64,000 nt of DNA from Massilia rubra (GCF_011682065.1 NZ_VUYU01000014.1:62001-126000); one strand, 5' to 3'; positions 36,596 to 46,663 are shown, numbered from the stretch's first letter. Numbers and translations are program-made. The notes: a model not told the origin generated them from the sequence alone.

Positions 36596-37729
36596 ATGAA
36601 TATTCTCCCTATCAAATCCATTGAATACGAGCATCCCCAAGCCGGCCTGAGCTGCACCGCGCAAGCCTGGGCACGCGCCCCGGCCACGCCGTCCGCCGCC
36701 GAAAAAGCCGCACTCAAGGAGCGCATCAAGCGCCTGCTGAAAGAGCGCGAAGCGGTGCTCGTCGCCCACTATTACGTCGATGGCGACTTGCAAGACCTGG
36801 CCGAGGAAACCGGCGGCTGCGTCTCCGATTCGCTCGAAATGGCGCGCTTCGGCCGCGATCATCCGGCAAAGACGCTGGTCGTCGCCGGCGTGCGCTTCAT
36901 GGGCGAGACCGCCAAGATCCTCAGCCCCGAAAAACGCATCCTGATGCCCGACCTGGACGCCACCTGTTCGCTCGACCTGGGTTGCCCGGCCGACGAATTC
37001 TCGGCCTTTTGCGACGCCCATCCCGACCGCACGGTGGTGGTGTACGCCAACACCAGCGCCGCCGTCAAGGCCCGCGCCGACTGGATGGTGACCTCGTCCA
37101 TCGGCCTGGACATCGTGGCCCACCTGCACGGGCAGGGCAAGAAAATCCTGTGGGCGCCGGACAAGCACCTCGGTTCCTACATTCAAAAGCAAACCGGCGC
37201 CGACATGCTGCTGTGGCAGGGTTCCTGTCTGGTGCACGATGAATTCAAGGGCATCGAACTCGAGCTGCTCAAGGCCGAGCATCCCGAGGCGCGCGTGCTG
37301 GTCCATCCCGAATCGCCCGCCAATGTCGTGGCTTTGGCCGATGTGGTCGGCTCCACGACGCAGCTGATCAATGCCGCGCAAACGATGGACGCCACCACCT
37401 TCATCGTTGCCACCGATAACGGCATCCTGCACAAGATGCGCGCCGCCGCACCGGGCAAGCATTTCATCGAAGCACCAACGGCCGGCAACAGCGCCACCTG
37501 CAAGAGCTGCGCGCATTGCCCCTGGATGGCCATGAACGGTCTGCAAAACCTGGCCGATGTGCTGGAAAGCGGCAGCAACGAAATCCATGTCGACCCGCAA
37601 GTGGGCAAGGAAGCCGTGCGCGCCATCGACCGCATGCTCGACTTCGCCGCAGCGAAAAAAGCCAAAGCCTTGCCGACCAGCCCGTTGGCCAATGAAGCAA
37701 CCCTGTTTTCCGGAGTAGGCCCAGCATGA
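36596..37729 (+). CDS. nadA: Quinolinate synthase
   Basis: 377 residues. It condenses iminoaspartate with dihydroxyacetone phosphate to give quinolinate for NAD synthesis, using a 4Fe-4S cluster. The substrate-site segment [20 protein letters not shown] and cluster cysteine candidates in [26 protein letters not shown] and [15 protein letters not shown] are characteristic. The first about 35 residues are an extension usual in betaproteobacteria. The stop overlaps the nadC start by four bases (ATGA). Its partner nadB lies separately at 48.9-50.5 kb. Confidence 0.96.
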   Translation: MNILPIKSIEYEHPQAGLSCTAQAWARAPATPSAAEKAALKERIKRLLKEREAVLVAHYYVDGDLQDLAEETGGCVSDSLEMARFGRDHPAKTLVVAGVRFMGETAKILSPEKRILMPDLDATCSLDLGCPADEFSAFCDAHPDRTVVVYANTSAAVKARADWMVTSSIGLDIVAHLHGQGKKILWAPDKHLGSYIQKQTGADMLLWQGSCLVHDEFKGIELELLKAEHPEARVLVHPESPANVVALADVVGSTTQLINAAQTMDATTFIVATDNGILHKMRAAAPGKHFIEAPTAGNSATCKSCAHCPWMAMNGLQNLADVLESGSNEIHVDPQVGKEAVRAIDRMLDFAAAKKAKALPTSPLANEATLFSGVGPA

Positions 37730-38592
37730 GTAATTTACGAAATCCCTACGCCGTCTTTGATGCGGCGCTGCAAACCGCGTTCGAATCGAACCTGCTGGCC
37801 GCCTTGCTGGAAGACGTCGGCAGCGGCGACCTGACCGGCAAACTGGTGCCGGACGACACCCGCGTGCGCGCCCGCGTCATCGTGCGCGAAGAAGCCGTGC
37901 TCTGCGGCGGCCCGTGGTTCGAAGGCGTGATGCTGGCCCTCGATCCGAGTATCGATGTTGACTGGCAATATGCCGAAGGCGACCTGATGAACGCCGGCAG
38001 CGTGGTCTGCACCATCGAAGCGCCGCCGCGCGCCTTGCTGACGGCCGAGCGCGCCGCGCTGAACTTCATGCAATTGCTGTCGGGCGTGGCGACCGTGACG
38101 CGCAGTTATGTCGAGGTCGTCGAAGGCACCAAGGCCGCCATCCTCGATACGCGCAAAACCCTGCCGGGCTTGCGCCAGGCGCAAAAATACGCGGTGCGGG
38201 TCGGCGGCGGCAAGAACCAGCGCATGGCGCTCTATGATGGCATCCTGATCAAGGAAAACCATATCGCGGCCGCCGGCGGCGTGAGCAAGGCGCTGGCCGC
38301 CGCCCAGGCGTTGGATGCTGGCGTATCGATTCAAATTGAAGTGGAAACCCTGGCCCAATTGGGCGAAGCGCTGGACGCCGGCGCCACCTCGGTCCTGCTC
38401 GATAATTTCGAATTGGCGACAATGCGCCACGCGGTCGAACTCAATGCCGGCCGCGCGCTGCTGGAAGCGTCTGGTGGTGTGAATATGGACAGTGTGCGGG
38501 CGATTGCCGAAACCGGCGTCGATCGTATTTCCATCGGCAGCCTGACCAAAGACATCAAGGCCACCGATTTCTCGCTGCGGATTATTGACTGA
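37726..38592 (+). CDS. nadC: Nicotinate-nucleotide pyrophosphorylase (carboxylating)
   Basis: 288 residues. It converts quinolinate and PRPP to nicotinate mononucleotide with loss of CO2. The signature [20 protein letters not shown] and the barrel motifs [20 protein letters not shown] and [10 protein letters not shown] are present, with the C-terminal phosphate-binding [20 protein letters not shown]. It is translationally coupled to nadA. Its 3' end overlaps the convergent lipocalin gene by 11 bases. Confidence 0.96.
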   Translation: MSNLRNPYAVFDAALQTAFESNLLAALLEDVGSGDLTGKLVPDDTRVRARVIVREEAVLCGGPWFEGVMLALDPSIDVDWQYAEGDLMNAGSVVCTIEAPPRALLTAERAALNFMQLLSGVATVTRSYVEVVEGTKAAILDTRKTLPGLRQAQKYAVRVGGGKNQRMALYDGILIKENHIAAAGGVSKALAAAQALDAGVSIQIEVETLAQLGEALDAGATSVLLDNFELATMRHAVELNAGRALLEASGGVNMDSVRAIAETGVDRISIGSLTKDIKATDFSLRIID

Positions 38593-39109
38593 CTGCGGAC
38601 TGATCGACGTAGATCAGTTTCGAGGTATCGAAACCGAGCGCCTGGGCTTGACCGACCAGGCGCTTTTTTGTTGCCTCATCCATTGTGGGGGTGCGTGACA
38701 ACAGCCAGAAATACGATTTGTCCGGGCCGCTGATCATCGAATAGCCGTAATTGTCGCGTTCCAGGTCGAACACGATATAGGAACCGTAAAAGGGACCGAA
38801 GAACGACACCTTCAGGTAGCCGACGTCCGGTTTCTCGACAAAATACGCCTTGCCTTCGGACTGCTTCCATTCCTTCTTCTCGGCGTTATAGCCACGATTG
38901 ATCACCTTGATGCCGCCGTCATCGCGCATGCTGTAATCGGCCGTGACCCGGCTCAATCCGCGCTCGAAGGAATGATCGAGTCGCGCGATTTCGTACCACT
39001 TACCGAGATATTTGGCCGAATCGAAATTGGCCACCGGTTCGATTCCCTGCGGCTTGGAAACGCAACCGGCGAGCAGGAACGCCATCACCACAAACAATGT
39101 TTTCATCAT
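38582..39109 (-). CDS. blc: Outer-membrane lipocalin (Blc-like)
   Basis: 175 residues. A lipobox LAGC puts Cys16 at the mature N-terminus, so it is a lipoprotein. The lipocalin signature GKWYEIARLDHSFERGLSRV is near residue 35, and the second conserved turn YSMISGPDKSYFWLLSRTP is present. Bacterial lipocalins bind fatty acids or lysophospholipids at the outer membrane under stress. The codons at its 3' end are shared antisense with nadC. Whether the first or second ATG is used is uncertain. Confidence 0.93.
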   Translation of the reverse strand: MMKTLFVVMAFLLAGCVSKPQGIEPVANFDSAKYLGKWYEIARLDHSFERGLSRVTADYSMRDDGGIKVINRGYNAEKKEWKQSEGKAYFVEKPDVGYLKVSFFGPFYGSYIVFDLERDNYGYSMISGPDKSYFWLLSRTPTMDEATKKRLVGQAQALGFDTSKLIYVDQSAVSQ

Positions 39110-39177
39110 GAACTCCGCACGTTAAGAATGTCGGGTTCGATTGTAGCCCAGGGGGTGCCAAGCGCCTTGCGCGCTTG

Positions 39178-39534
39178 CTAAACGAGCCCGCCCAGCAAGA
39201 ACGCGATCATCCCGATAGCGCCGGCCGCCTGCGCCAGCCGCGCCACCCGCTGCGGCGCGTAGGTCAGCAGCATCATCAGCGCAAGCGCCGCCGTCGTCAT
39301 CCCGCCCAGCCATGTCAAGGTGCCGTGCCCGGCGCCACCCTTGAGCACCGCGGCGGCAAACGCCAGCGCCAGCGCACTCGCGCCGGCAGCCTGCAAGCGC
39401 CGCCGCAACGCCGGCGGCGCTTCCTGCCCGCGACCGTGCATGTCGGCGTAGTGCCGCTGCATCGCCACGCTCAGCGCACCGAAGCCGGCATGACAGAGCG
39501 CGAACACCGCCACCATAGACAATACGCCGCTCAT
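39178..39534 (-). CDS. DUF3325-like small membrane protein (iron operon)
   Basis: 118 residues from the ATG at 39534, which overlaps the PepSY stop as ATGA. Four hydrophobic helices are seen (SMVAVFALCHAGFGALSVAM; ASALALAFAAAVLKG; MTTAALALMMLLTYA; AAGAIGMIAFLLGGLV). Its size and position behind a PepSY protein in TonB-receptor operons match the DUF3325 family. It probably assists siderophore-iron handling at the inner membrane; no activity is known. Confidence 0.75.
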   Translation of the reverse strand: MSGVLSMVAVFALCHAGFGALSVAMQRHYADMHGRGQEAPPALRRRLQAAGASALALAFAAAVLKGGAGHGTLTWLGGMTTAALALMMLLTYAPQRVARLAQAAGAIGMIAFLLGGLV

Positions 39535-41144
39535 GATGCCACCTCGAGCGCTGCGTTGACCGCCGCTGTTTTTGCTTCCTTGACCCCGCCGCGCCCAAGT
39601 CGCAGCGCGCCGTAACCGAGCAGCAGGCCCAGTGCCAGCACCGTGATATCGAACCACGCCACGGCGCTCGGGCCGTCGACCAGGGTCACGCCAAGGTGCG
39701 ACGAGGTCGTCAACACATTGAGCAGCGGGATCGCGCCGAACAGCAGCGCCCCGGCGGCCAGCTGCAAGCGCCACATTGCGCGATCCGGCTTGATCTGCGC
39801 CAGCAGCGCGGCGGCGCCCCAGGCCGCGAAGAAGGCGGCGATTTCGTTCTCCGGCCGTTTATCCATCCCGACCGGCAGCAGGCGATTGGCCCAGAAGTAG
39901 CAGGCCATCGCAATCGGCAAACCGGCAATCGCGCCGATATTCAACGCCTCCACCAGGCGCGTTCCAAAACCGATGCGCGCACCGGCCTTGAGCGCCTTGG
40001 CCTGCGTCTGGCGACTCTTGACCGCCCACAGGATGGCGCCGGTCGCCACCATCGCATACCCGGCCAGGCCGGAAATGAAGAACAGCGCGCGCAGCAGCGG
40101 CTCCGCAAAGCGCGCCACGTGCAGGCCGTACATCACGCCGTGCGTCGCCGCCGGCGGCGCCAGCTGCTCGCCCGCGCTGGCCAGCCTGGCGCCAGTGACC
40201 CCGTCGAACTGCATCGCCGGCTGCTTGTACGACAGATCGCGCCCGCCCGCGCGCGTGATCGACACGCTGGCGTTGGCGTGGTTCGGATGATTGACCGTGA
40301 TCTGCCCGGCGTGGCCGCCGCCGCCCCAATGGGCCTCGGCCTGCTCCAGCATCGGCCGCAGCGGCGCCAGCGCGGCCGCCTCGCCCGGCGTCTTGGCCGG
40401 CTTGCCCGCGCTCGGAAATACTTCTTCGGTAAATTTGTCGCGGTCGCCCTTGTACGCCACCTGGGCGGCGCCCGGCATGTACATGAACATCAGGGTCACC
40501 AGGCCGGTGTAGGTGATCATCAGGTGGAACGGCAGCGCCAGCACCGCCGTGGCGTTGTGCGCGTCCAGCCAGGAGCGCTGGCCCTTGTTCGGCCGGAAGG
40601 TGAAAAAGTCCTTGAAGATGCGCTTGTGCGTGATCACGCCGCTGATGATCGACACCAGCATGAACATCGCGCAAAAGCCCACGATCCAGCGCGCCCACAG
40701 GGGTGACATGTAGTGCAGGTCGAAGTGCAGGCGGTACAGGAACTCGCCGCCACGCGTGGCGCGCGGTTCGGCCAGCGTGGCGCCGCTGACCGGATCGATC
40801 AGGGCCGACTTGAGGCGCTGGCGCTTGCGCGGCGCGCCCTCGGGCGGTGGCGGCGCGGTCCATGCGATGCGCACGGCCCCGTTGCGCGCGGTCGGCAGGT
40901 TGATGAACCAGCGCGGCGCGTCCGCTGCGCGTTCCTGCAGCGCCTTGACGGCCATCGCGGCGGCGTCGGCGCTGCTGGCCTTGTTGGCGGCCACCCCGTG
41001 CAGTTCCGGTTCCATCCACAAGGTGACTTCTTCCTGGTAGTAGCTGGCGGTGCCGCCGGCGAAGATCACCAGCAGGACCCAGCACGTCAACAGGCCGGAC
41101 CAGGTGTGCAGCCAGGCCATCGACTGGCGAAGATTTTCTTTCAT
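39531..41144 (-). CDS. PepSY-associated TM protein (PiuB-like, ferric-siderophore reductase candidate)
   Basis: 537 residues with an N-terminal helix (MAWLHTWSGLLTCWVLLVIFAGG), a periplasmic PepSY-like domain, two central helices (FCAMFMLVSIISGVITH; ALPFHLMITYTGLVTLMFM), and a C-terminal group of four. The histidines in HTWSGL, HYMSPLW, ITHKRIF and ALPFHLMIT could ligate haem, as in PiuB/FoxB-type proteins that reduce ferric siderophores. It is in the Fur-box operon and overlaps both neighbours by four bases. Confidence 0.9.
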   Translation of the reverse strand: MKENLRQSMAWLHTWSGLLTCWVLLVIFAGGTASYYQEEVTLWMEPELHGVAANKASSADAAAMAVKALQERAADAPRWFINLPTARNGAVRIAWTAPPPPEGAPRKRQRLKSALIDPVSGATLAEPRATRGGEFLYRLHFDLHYMSPLWARWIVGFCAMFMLVSIISGVITHKRIFKDFFTFRPNKGQRSWLDAHNATAVLALPFHLMITYTGLVTLMFMYMPGAAQVAYKGDRDKFTEEVFPSAGKPAKTPGEAAALAPLRPMLEQAEAHWGGGGHAGQITVNHPNHANASVSITRAGGRDLSYKQPAMQFDGVTGARLASAGEQLAPPAATHGVMYGLHVARFAEPLLRALFFISGLAGYAMVATGAILWAVKSRQTQAKALKAGARIGFGTRLVEALNIGAIAGLPIAMACYFWANRLLPVGMDKRPENEIAAFFAAWGAAALLAQIKPDRAMWRLQLAAGALLFGAIPLLNVLTTSSHLGVTLVDGPSAVAWFDITVLALGLLLGYGALRLGRGGVKEAKTAAVNAALEVAS

Positions 41145-41446
41145 GGGACGTTCCGGTACAGAAGATAGACAATGGCGGCCATGCCGGCCGCCGGCAGCAG
41201 CAGGCCAAGCCAGGCGCGCGCAGCGCTGCGGGCGGCGAACACCCAGATCACGGCGCCGGTGTAGATGGCGAACGAGGCCAGGGTGGCGGCGATGACGGCG
41301 TCGGCGCGTCCGGTACCGATCACGCGCGGCAGCAGCAGCGCAAGCAGGGCGCTGGCCGCCGCCGCCAGCAGATAGCCGCCGAGGATGGCGGCGAGCGCGC
41401 GCGAGCCGACGCCGAGCCGGTAAGCGAGAGGGGCGGACAGGCGCAT
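41141..41446 (-). CDS. DUF3649 small membrane protein (iron operon)
   Basis: 101 residues, three hydrophobic helices, starting MRLSAPLAYRLGVGSRALAA. The family DUF3649 is annotated in other genomes as an iron-uptake protein because it always follows siderophore receptors. Its stop overlaps the start of the PepSY gene by four bases. It follows the DUF4198 gene by one base. Confidence 0.82.
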   Translation of the reverse strand: MRLSAPLAYRLGVGSRALAAILGGYLLAAAASALLALLLPRVIGTGRADAVIAATLASFAIYTGAVIWVFAARSAARAWLGLLLPAAGMAAIVYLLYRNVP

Positions 41447-41447
41447 G

Positions 41448-42176
41448 TTACGGCGTATTGACGTTCGGTTTGGCCGCCGCCGGCGCGGCGATGGCGGCGG
41501 CGCCCACTGTCTGCACCATGCTCATGGTGGTGACGTAGGTGGCCACGTCGTACGGTTTGCCGTCGCGCTGGCCGGCGGTTTTGTCGGTGTGGTGCGCTTC
41601 AAGCACGTAGGTGCCTTTCCACGGCATGGCGAAGTTGACCATGCCTTGCTCGTCGCTTTGCGCTTCCTTGGCCCACCCAGATTGCGCCACCGCGCCGACC
41701 TTGGTCTTGGCCAGCGGCTTGCCCTGGTAGCTCAGTTGGAACTGGCCCGCCTTGCCGGTCGGGACGATGTCGAGCGTCAGGCGCGCCTGCTGCGCGGCGC
41801 TGCCGTTGACCAGGCGCGCGGCCGGGGTCCAGATCGAGCGCACGACCGTGTCGCCGGTTTTCTTTTCAAAGGCCGGGTAGTTCGCTTCTTCGGCGATGAT
41901 GCTCTGGCCAAGGGCTGCGCGGGCCGACAGCACGAAGGCGCCGGCGGTCTTGTCGAGTTTCAGTGTGCGGTCGGCGCCGGCGCCGACCAGGGTGGCGCTT
42001 GGGGCGACGAATTTGTCGAGCAGGCCGGGCGAGGCTTCGCGCAGGTTGTCGCCGAATTCACCAAAATAGACGGAGGCGGTCTTGCCATCCTGTTCGATCC
42101 AGATCTGGTGCGCGTTGGCGCTGGCAAAAGCGCCGCACAGCAAGGTGGCGAGGAGGGAGCGTGCGAGCTTGTTCAT
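41448..42176 (-). CDS. DUF4198 periplasmic protein (metal-uptake associated)
   Basis: 242 residues. A signal peptide ends in SANA, and the mature protein starts with HQIWIEQDGK, which is the usual first-His hallmark of DUF4198/NikM-type proteins. The later segment GMVNFAMPWKGTYVLEAHHTD matches the family's C-terminal beta-sandwich. The first histidine after cleavage could bind metal. It lies between a TonB receptor and DUF3649, consistent with iron or siderophore handling in the periplasm. Confidence 0.88.
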   Translation of the reverse strand: MNKLARSLLATLLCGAFASANAHQIWIEQDGKTASVYFGEFGDNLREASPGLLDKFVAPSATLVGAGADRTLKLDKTAGAFVLSARAALGQSIIAEEANYPAFEKKTGDTVVRSIWTPAARLVNGSAAQQARLTLDIVPTGKAGQFQLSYQGKPLAKTKVGAVAQSGWAKEAQSDEQGMVNFAMPWKGTYVLEAHHTDKTAGQRDGKPYDVATYVTTMSMVQTVGAAAIAAPAAAKPNVNTP

Positions 42177-42194
42177 GGTTTGTCCTTGTTGTGA

Positions 42195-44381
42195 TTAGTA
42201 TTGATAACGCAGGTTGGCCGATACCGAACGCGGCTCGCCGTAATAGCCGCCGTTGTAGAACCCCACCTTGCGGTAGTAGGTTTTGTCGAGCAGGTTATTG
42301 ATATTCACGCCGGCCGAGAGCTGGCGCGTGATCTGGTAGCGGCCCATCAGGTTGAGCAGCGTGTACGCCGCCTGGCTGGTGCGCACCTTGCCGGCCGGGC
42401 TGGTGGCCGTTACATAGATCTCGCTCTGCCAGTTCACGCCGCCGCCGATCGTCACATCGCGCCATTCGCCCGGCAGGCGCCAGGTGCTGGTCAGGCGCAC
42501 CATGTCGCGCGGCTGGATCGTGTTGACCAGGACATTCTTGGCGTTGCGCGAGGTGCTGCGCGTGACGCCGGCCGCGAGCTGCCAGCCCGTCAACGGCGAG
42601 CCCGATACCTCTGCTTCGATACCACGGCTTTTGGTGCCCTTGCCGGTCGAAACGTACGGACGGCTGCCGTCCGCCAGGAACACACCCTGCGGCACCGAGC
42701 TGTCTTCCTCGCCCAGGTTGTCCTGCTTCGCTTCGAACACGGCGACGGCGGCGTTCAGGCGGCCGCCGAAAAATTCGGCCTTCACGCCAGCTTCCACGTT
42801 GCTGCCGGTGACCGGGTCGAGGAAGTTGTTGTCCTTGTCCTTGTAGTTCTGCGGCTTGAACAAGTCGCTGTAGCTGGCGTACAGCGAGGTGTTCGGGGCC
42901 AGGTCGAACACCACGCCGGCGTACGGCGTGAGCACGTCCTTCGATGCGTAGCGCCCGGTGGCGTTAACAAATCCGCCGCTGGTGTTGAAGTTGTCGGTAC
43001 GGGTCTTCCAGGTGCTCAGGCGCGCGCCGGCGATCACCTGCAACGGATCGGCCAGGCGCAGGCGCGCCGCCAGGTAGGCGCCCGACTGCTCCGTCACCGC
43101 TGCGCTGCTCGCGCCGGTGCGCCAGCTTGTCGGTTGCGGCACCTTGCCGGTCCAGTTGCGGAAGTCAGGAATCGCCAGCGAAAACGGCAACGGATCTTCG
43201 GTGGCGACCGCAGGGCTCACGCCCCCGCGGCGCCAGCCGTTCCAGCCAGCGACCAGTTCGTGCTTGCGGCCGAACAGGGTAAAGCCGCCGCTGGCGTACA
43301 GGTCCAGGTTATCCTGCGTTTCTTCATATGGAAAAGCGCCTATCCACGCGCTCAGGCCGCTGCCGTCGCGGTTCGGGTAGCCGCTGCCGCCGTAGAACAG
43401 GGCGCCGTCGGAAGTCGAATCGAGCCGGTTGTACGAGACTTTCACCTTCCAGTCGTCGTTGATGCGGTGTGCGAGGTTGGCGTACAGATTGCGGTAGGTG
43501 CGTTCCCAGCTGCTCCACTCGGCCGCCACGTTGAAGGAGCGCGGCAGCCTGGCTGGCGTGCCGTCGCTGAAGAAGATCGGGGTGGTGCCCCAGGTCGTGC
43601 CTTTCGGGGTGTTGTGCTGGTAGTCGGCGCCGACGGTCAAGAGGCTGTCGCGGCCCAGGTCGGCCTCGACCAGCACGCCGGCGACGATTTTGCGCTCCTT
43701 GTACAGGTCCAGGTGCGAATGGCGGTTCTGCACCACGCCAATCAAGCTTGCGCGCACCGTTCCTGCTTCATTCAAAGGCGCCGATATGTCGGCCTGCACG
43801 CGCCGCATGTCCCACGAGCCCACGTTGACCGAGGCCGAGCCGCTTAATTGGCGCGTCGGGCGCTTGTGCACCATGTTGATGGTGGCCGACGGATCTCCCG
43901 CGCCGGTGACCAGCCCCGTCGCGCCGCGCACCACCTCGATGCGGTCGTACAGCGCGGTGTCGAACAGGGCGCTGTTGCCCGAGCTGTAGTTGGCGGCCAC
44001 GCCGTCGACCTGGAAGTTACTGATCGAAAAACCGCGCGACGAGAAGCCGGTGCGCTCGGTGTCGTTCTCCTGCACGGTGATGCCGGGTGTTTGCACCAGC
44101 ACGTCGGCGATGCTGGTCAGGTTCATGTCGTCCATGCGCTGGCGCGTGATGACGGTGACCGACTGCGGCGTTTCGCGCAGCGACAAGTTAAAACGCGTGG
44201 CGGTGCTGGCGGCGCGCGCGCCGTACGAGGTGCCGTCATCCTTGTCGCCACGGATTTCGACGACGCTGACGGGAGCGTCATCAAGCGCTGCTTCGGGAGC
44301 TGCGGCGTGGGCCGCGCCGGCGATGGACAGCAGGAGCGCCGAGCGGACGGCCAGCGCGAGGGGATGTAAAGTCATGTTCAT
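42195..44381 (-). CDS. TonB-dependent siderophore receptor (second)
   Basis: 728 residues. A signal peptide (ALAVRSALLLSIAGAAHA) leads to a TonB-box region and plug domain (RETPQSVTVITRQRMDDMNL) with RIEVVRGATGLVTGAGDPSA. A 22-strand barrel ends LRYQY, the aromatic C-terminus of outer-membrane proteins. It resembles ferric-pyoverdine/coprogen-type receptors (FpvA/FhuE). It starts 11 bases after the first receptor, so it is in the same operon. No FecA-type signalling extension is seen. Confidence 0.94.
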   Translation of the reverse strand: MNMTLHPLALAVRSALLLSIAGAAHAAAPEAALDDAPVSVVEIRGDKDDGTSYGARAASTATRFNLSLRETPQSVTVITRQRMDDMNLTSIADVLVQTPGITVQENDTERTGFSSRGFSISNFQVDGVAANYSSGNSALFDTALYDRIEVVRGATGLVTGAGDPSATINMVHKRPTRQLSGSASVNVGSWDMRRVQADISAPLNEAGTVRASLIGVVQNRHSHLDLYKERKIVAGVLVEADLGRDSLLTVGADYQHNTPKGTTWGTTPIFFSDGTPARLPRSFNVAAEWSSWERTYRNLYANLAHRINDDWKVKVSYNRLDSTSDGALFYGGSGYPNRDGSGLSAWIGAFPYEETQDNLDLYASGGFTLFGRKHELVAGWNGWRRGGVSPAVATEDPLPFSLAIPDFRNWTGKVPQPTSWRTGASSAAVTEQSGAYLAARLRLADPLQVIAGARLSTWKTRTDNFNTSGGFVNATGRYASKDVLTPYAGVVFDLAPNTSLYASYSDLFKPQNYKDKDNNFLDPVTGSNVEAGVKAEFFGGRLNAAVAVFEAKQDNLGEEDSSVPQGVFLADGSRPYVSTGKGTKSRGIEAEVSGSPLTGWQLAAGVTRSTSRNAKNVLVNTIQPRDMVRLTSTWRLPGEWRDVTIGGGVNWQSEIYVTATSPAGKVRTSQAAYTLLNLMGRYQITRQLSAGVNINNLLDKTYYRKVGFYNGGYYGEPRSVSANLRYQY

Positions 44382-44392
44382 GTCAAAGAAGC

Positions 44393-46588
44393 TTAAAAAG
44401 TGTAGCGGGCGGTCAGGGCGACGGCGCGGCGTTGGCCGTAGAAGCAGTCGCCGCGCGCCAGGCAGGTCGAAATCTGGACTTTGTCGCCCAGGTTGGTGAC
44501 GTTGAGCGCCACCCGCAGCGGTCCGCTGCTGTAGGCGAGCATGGCGTCGAGCAGGGTGATGTCGGGCACCTCGTGCTGGTTCATCCCGTCGGTGGAGGCG
44601 CCCAGGTAGCGCGCTCCGGCGCCTGCGCTGAATCCTTCCTGGCCGGCGATAGCGAAGCGGTGGGTCAGCCAGGTCGCGGCATTATGCTTGGGTATGCCGT
44701 TCAGGCGTTTGCCCAGGTCGACCCCGTTGCTGCGCGAGACGGTGGCGTCGGTGTAGGCATAGCCGGCCGTCCAGTCCCAGTGGCGCCCCAGGCTGCCCGC
44801 GCTTTCCAGTTCCAGCCCGCGCACCTGTACTTCGCCGACCTGGATGCTGTTGAGGGGATTGGCCGGATCGCGCGTCTGGCGGTTGGTGTCGCGCAGGTCG
44901 TACACGGCCAGGGTGGTCATCAGGTTGCGGCCCGGAGGCTGCCATTTCAGGCCGGCTTCCCACTGTTTGCCGCGCTGCGGACGGAACGACTTGCCGTAGG
45001 CGTCGACGCCGCCGACCGGCTGGAACGATTCTGCGTAATTGAGGTAGGGCGACCAGCCGCCGTCGGCCACATACAGCAGGCCGGCGCGCTTGGTGTTGGC
45101 GCTGTCGTCGGCGCGCTCGGAGGGACGCCCCGTCACGTCGGTGCTGACGCTATCGTGGCGCCATCCGAGCACCGTCACCCAGCGCGGGCCGAACTTGATC
45201 TGGTCCTGCACATACACGCCCTTCTGGCGCAGCGTGGTGGCGGGCGACTGCACCAGTGCGGCCGGCGCGGTGTAGTTGCCGTACACCGGCGCATACAGGT
45301 CCAGCGGTGCGGCCACGCCGTCGCCGCGCGCCAGGCGCGTTTCGATGCGCTGCATGTCGGCGCCGACCAGGATTGTGTGCTTGAACACGCCGGTGTCGAC
45401 GGATGCTTCGACCTGGGTATCGATCAACAGCGTATCGAGTTTGTTGAGCTGCTGTACCAGGTCGCGGTTGATGGTGCGCTGGTCGGCATTGAATACGGGA
45501 CTGCCCGGACGTCCGGTCTCGGGCACGGCGGTAAAGCTGGTGTAGGCGGTGCGGTAGTCGACTTCACTGCGGCTCTTGCGTGCGGTCTGGCGCAGGCTGA
45601 CGGTGTCGTTGAAGCGGTGGCTAAACAGGTAGGCCAGCGAGTTCTGTTTGGTGTCATAAGCGTCCCAGCCTGGTTCGCCGACGAAGGTCGAGGTCGGAAT
45701 TTGTCCGTATTTCGATGGCAGCAGCGTGCCTTGCCACGGGAAAAATCCGATCAGCGACCCGCTCTTGTCTTCCTGGTGCAGGGCCAGCACGGTGAGCGAG
45801 GTGTTTGCGTCCGGCGCCCAAGTGAGCGAAGGCGCCAGCACGGTGCGGTCGTCGTCCACATGGTCGACCTGGGCGCCGCTGTTGCGGCCCACCGCCACCA
45901 CGCGCGCCATCCAATGGCCGTCGCGGTCGAGCACCTGGTTAACGTCGAGCGATACCTGCTTGCGGCTGTGGCTGCCGATCTGCAGCTGGACTTCGCGCTG
46001 CGAGTTGGCCAGCGGACGCTTGGAAACAAGATTGACCACGCCGCCGATGCCACCCTGGCCGTACAGGACCGAGGCGGGTCCGCGCAGCACTTCCACCCGC
46101 TCGAGGGTGTAGGGATCGGCGCGGGTGGTGTTGTAGCTGCCGAAGTCGAATTGCACGCCGTCCTGCAGCATGGCCGGGTCGCCGCCGCGCGAGGTCACCG
46201 CGTCGGCACGGCTGTCGAAATAGCTCGACAGCAGGCCGGCGCTGTAATTGAAGGTCTGGCGCAGCGTCAGCGCGCCTTGTTCTTCGAAGCGCTCGCGCGG
46301 GATGACGGTGATCGCCTGCGGCGTTTCGATCAGCGCGGTGTCGGTCTTGGTGCCGGCGCCGCTGCGGCGGGCGACGTAGCCGTTGTCTTCCTTCTTGCCG
46401 TCGACCGTGATGACCGGCATGGCCACGGCTGCGGCGGCATCGTCGGCGACGTCGCTGGCGAACGCCAGCGAGCCGGGAGCGGCCAATGCGGCGAACATCA
46501 GGGCCGAGCGGACCGCTGCGACCAGCGGAAGGGGATTACAGTGCGCGGCGCCGGCGTACGCCGGGCCGACAGGTGCGTTGTGCGCCAT
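44393..46588 (-). CDS. TonB-dependent siderophore receptor (first, FhuA-like)
   Basis: 731 residues with AAGGATG before the ATG at 46588. The signal sequence is unusually long (about 45 residues, ending LAFA). The plug has IETPQAITVIPRERFEEQGA and RVEVLRGPASVLYGQGGIGG. The barrel ends with a cysteine pair in STCLARGDCFYGQRRAVALT and TARYTF, a layout typical of FhuA/hydroxamate receptors. It is the first gene after the Fur box and so should be expressed under iron starvation. Confidence 0.94.
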   Translation of the reverse strand: MAHNAPVGPAYAGAAHCNPLPLVAAVRSALMFAALAAPGSLAFASDVADDAAAAVAMPVITVDGKKEDNGYVARRSGAGTKTDTALIETPQAITVIPRERFEEQGALTLRQTFNYSAGLLSSYFDSRADAVTSRGGDPAMLQDGVQFDFGSYNTTRADPYTLERVEVLRGPASVLYGQGGIGGVVNLVSKRPLANSQREVQLQIGSHSRKQVSLDVNQVLDRDGHWMARVVAVGRNSGAQVDHVDDDRTVLAPSLTWAPDANTSLTVLALHQEDKSGSLIGFFPWQGTLLPSKYGQIPTSTFVGEPGWDAYDTKQNSLAYLFSHRFNDTVSLRQTARKSRSEVDYRTAYTSFTAVPETGRPGSPVFNADQRTINRDLVQQLNKLDTLLIDTQVEASVDTGVFKHTILVGADMQRIETRLARGDGVAAPLDLYAPVYGNYTAPAALVQSPATTLRQKGVYVQDQIKFGPRWVTVLGWRHDSVSTDVTGRPSERADDSANTKRAGLLYVADGGWSPYLNYAESFQPVGGVDAYGKSFRPQRGKQWEAGLKWQPPGRNLMTTLAVYDLRDTNRQTRDPANPLNSIQVGEVQVRGLELESAGSLGRHWDWTAGYAYTDATVSRSNGVDLGKRLNGIPKHNAATWLTHRFAIAGQEGFSAGAGARYLGASTDGMNQHEVPDITLLDAMLAYSSGPLRVALNVTNLGDKVQISTCLARGDCFYGQRRAVALTARYTF

Positions 46589-46648
46589 GGAGCCATCCTT
46601 GAGAAGAGTGCAATGGCTGGCTGAACGATCCGGTGGCTGGCTGTTGAA

Positions 46649-46663
46649 TGAGAATTATTCTCA
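46649..46663. promoter_or_regulatory. Fur box upstream of the iron operon
   Basis: TGAGAATTATTCTCA is a perfect 7-1-7 palindrome differing from the Fur consensus TGATAATnATTATCA at two positions. It lies about 60 bases upstream of the first receptor gene at 46588. Repression by Fe-Fur is expected; the intergenic also carries the 5' side of no other gene, so the box serves only the iron operon. Confidence 0.88.

Noticed and set aside
42201-46624. Two long plus-strand frames (548 and 730 codons) over the TonB receptor genes
   Set aside because: The receptors have signal peptides, plug and barrel ends. The opposite frames are antisense shadows.
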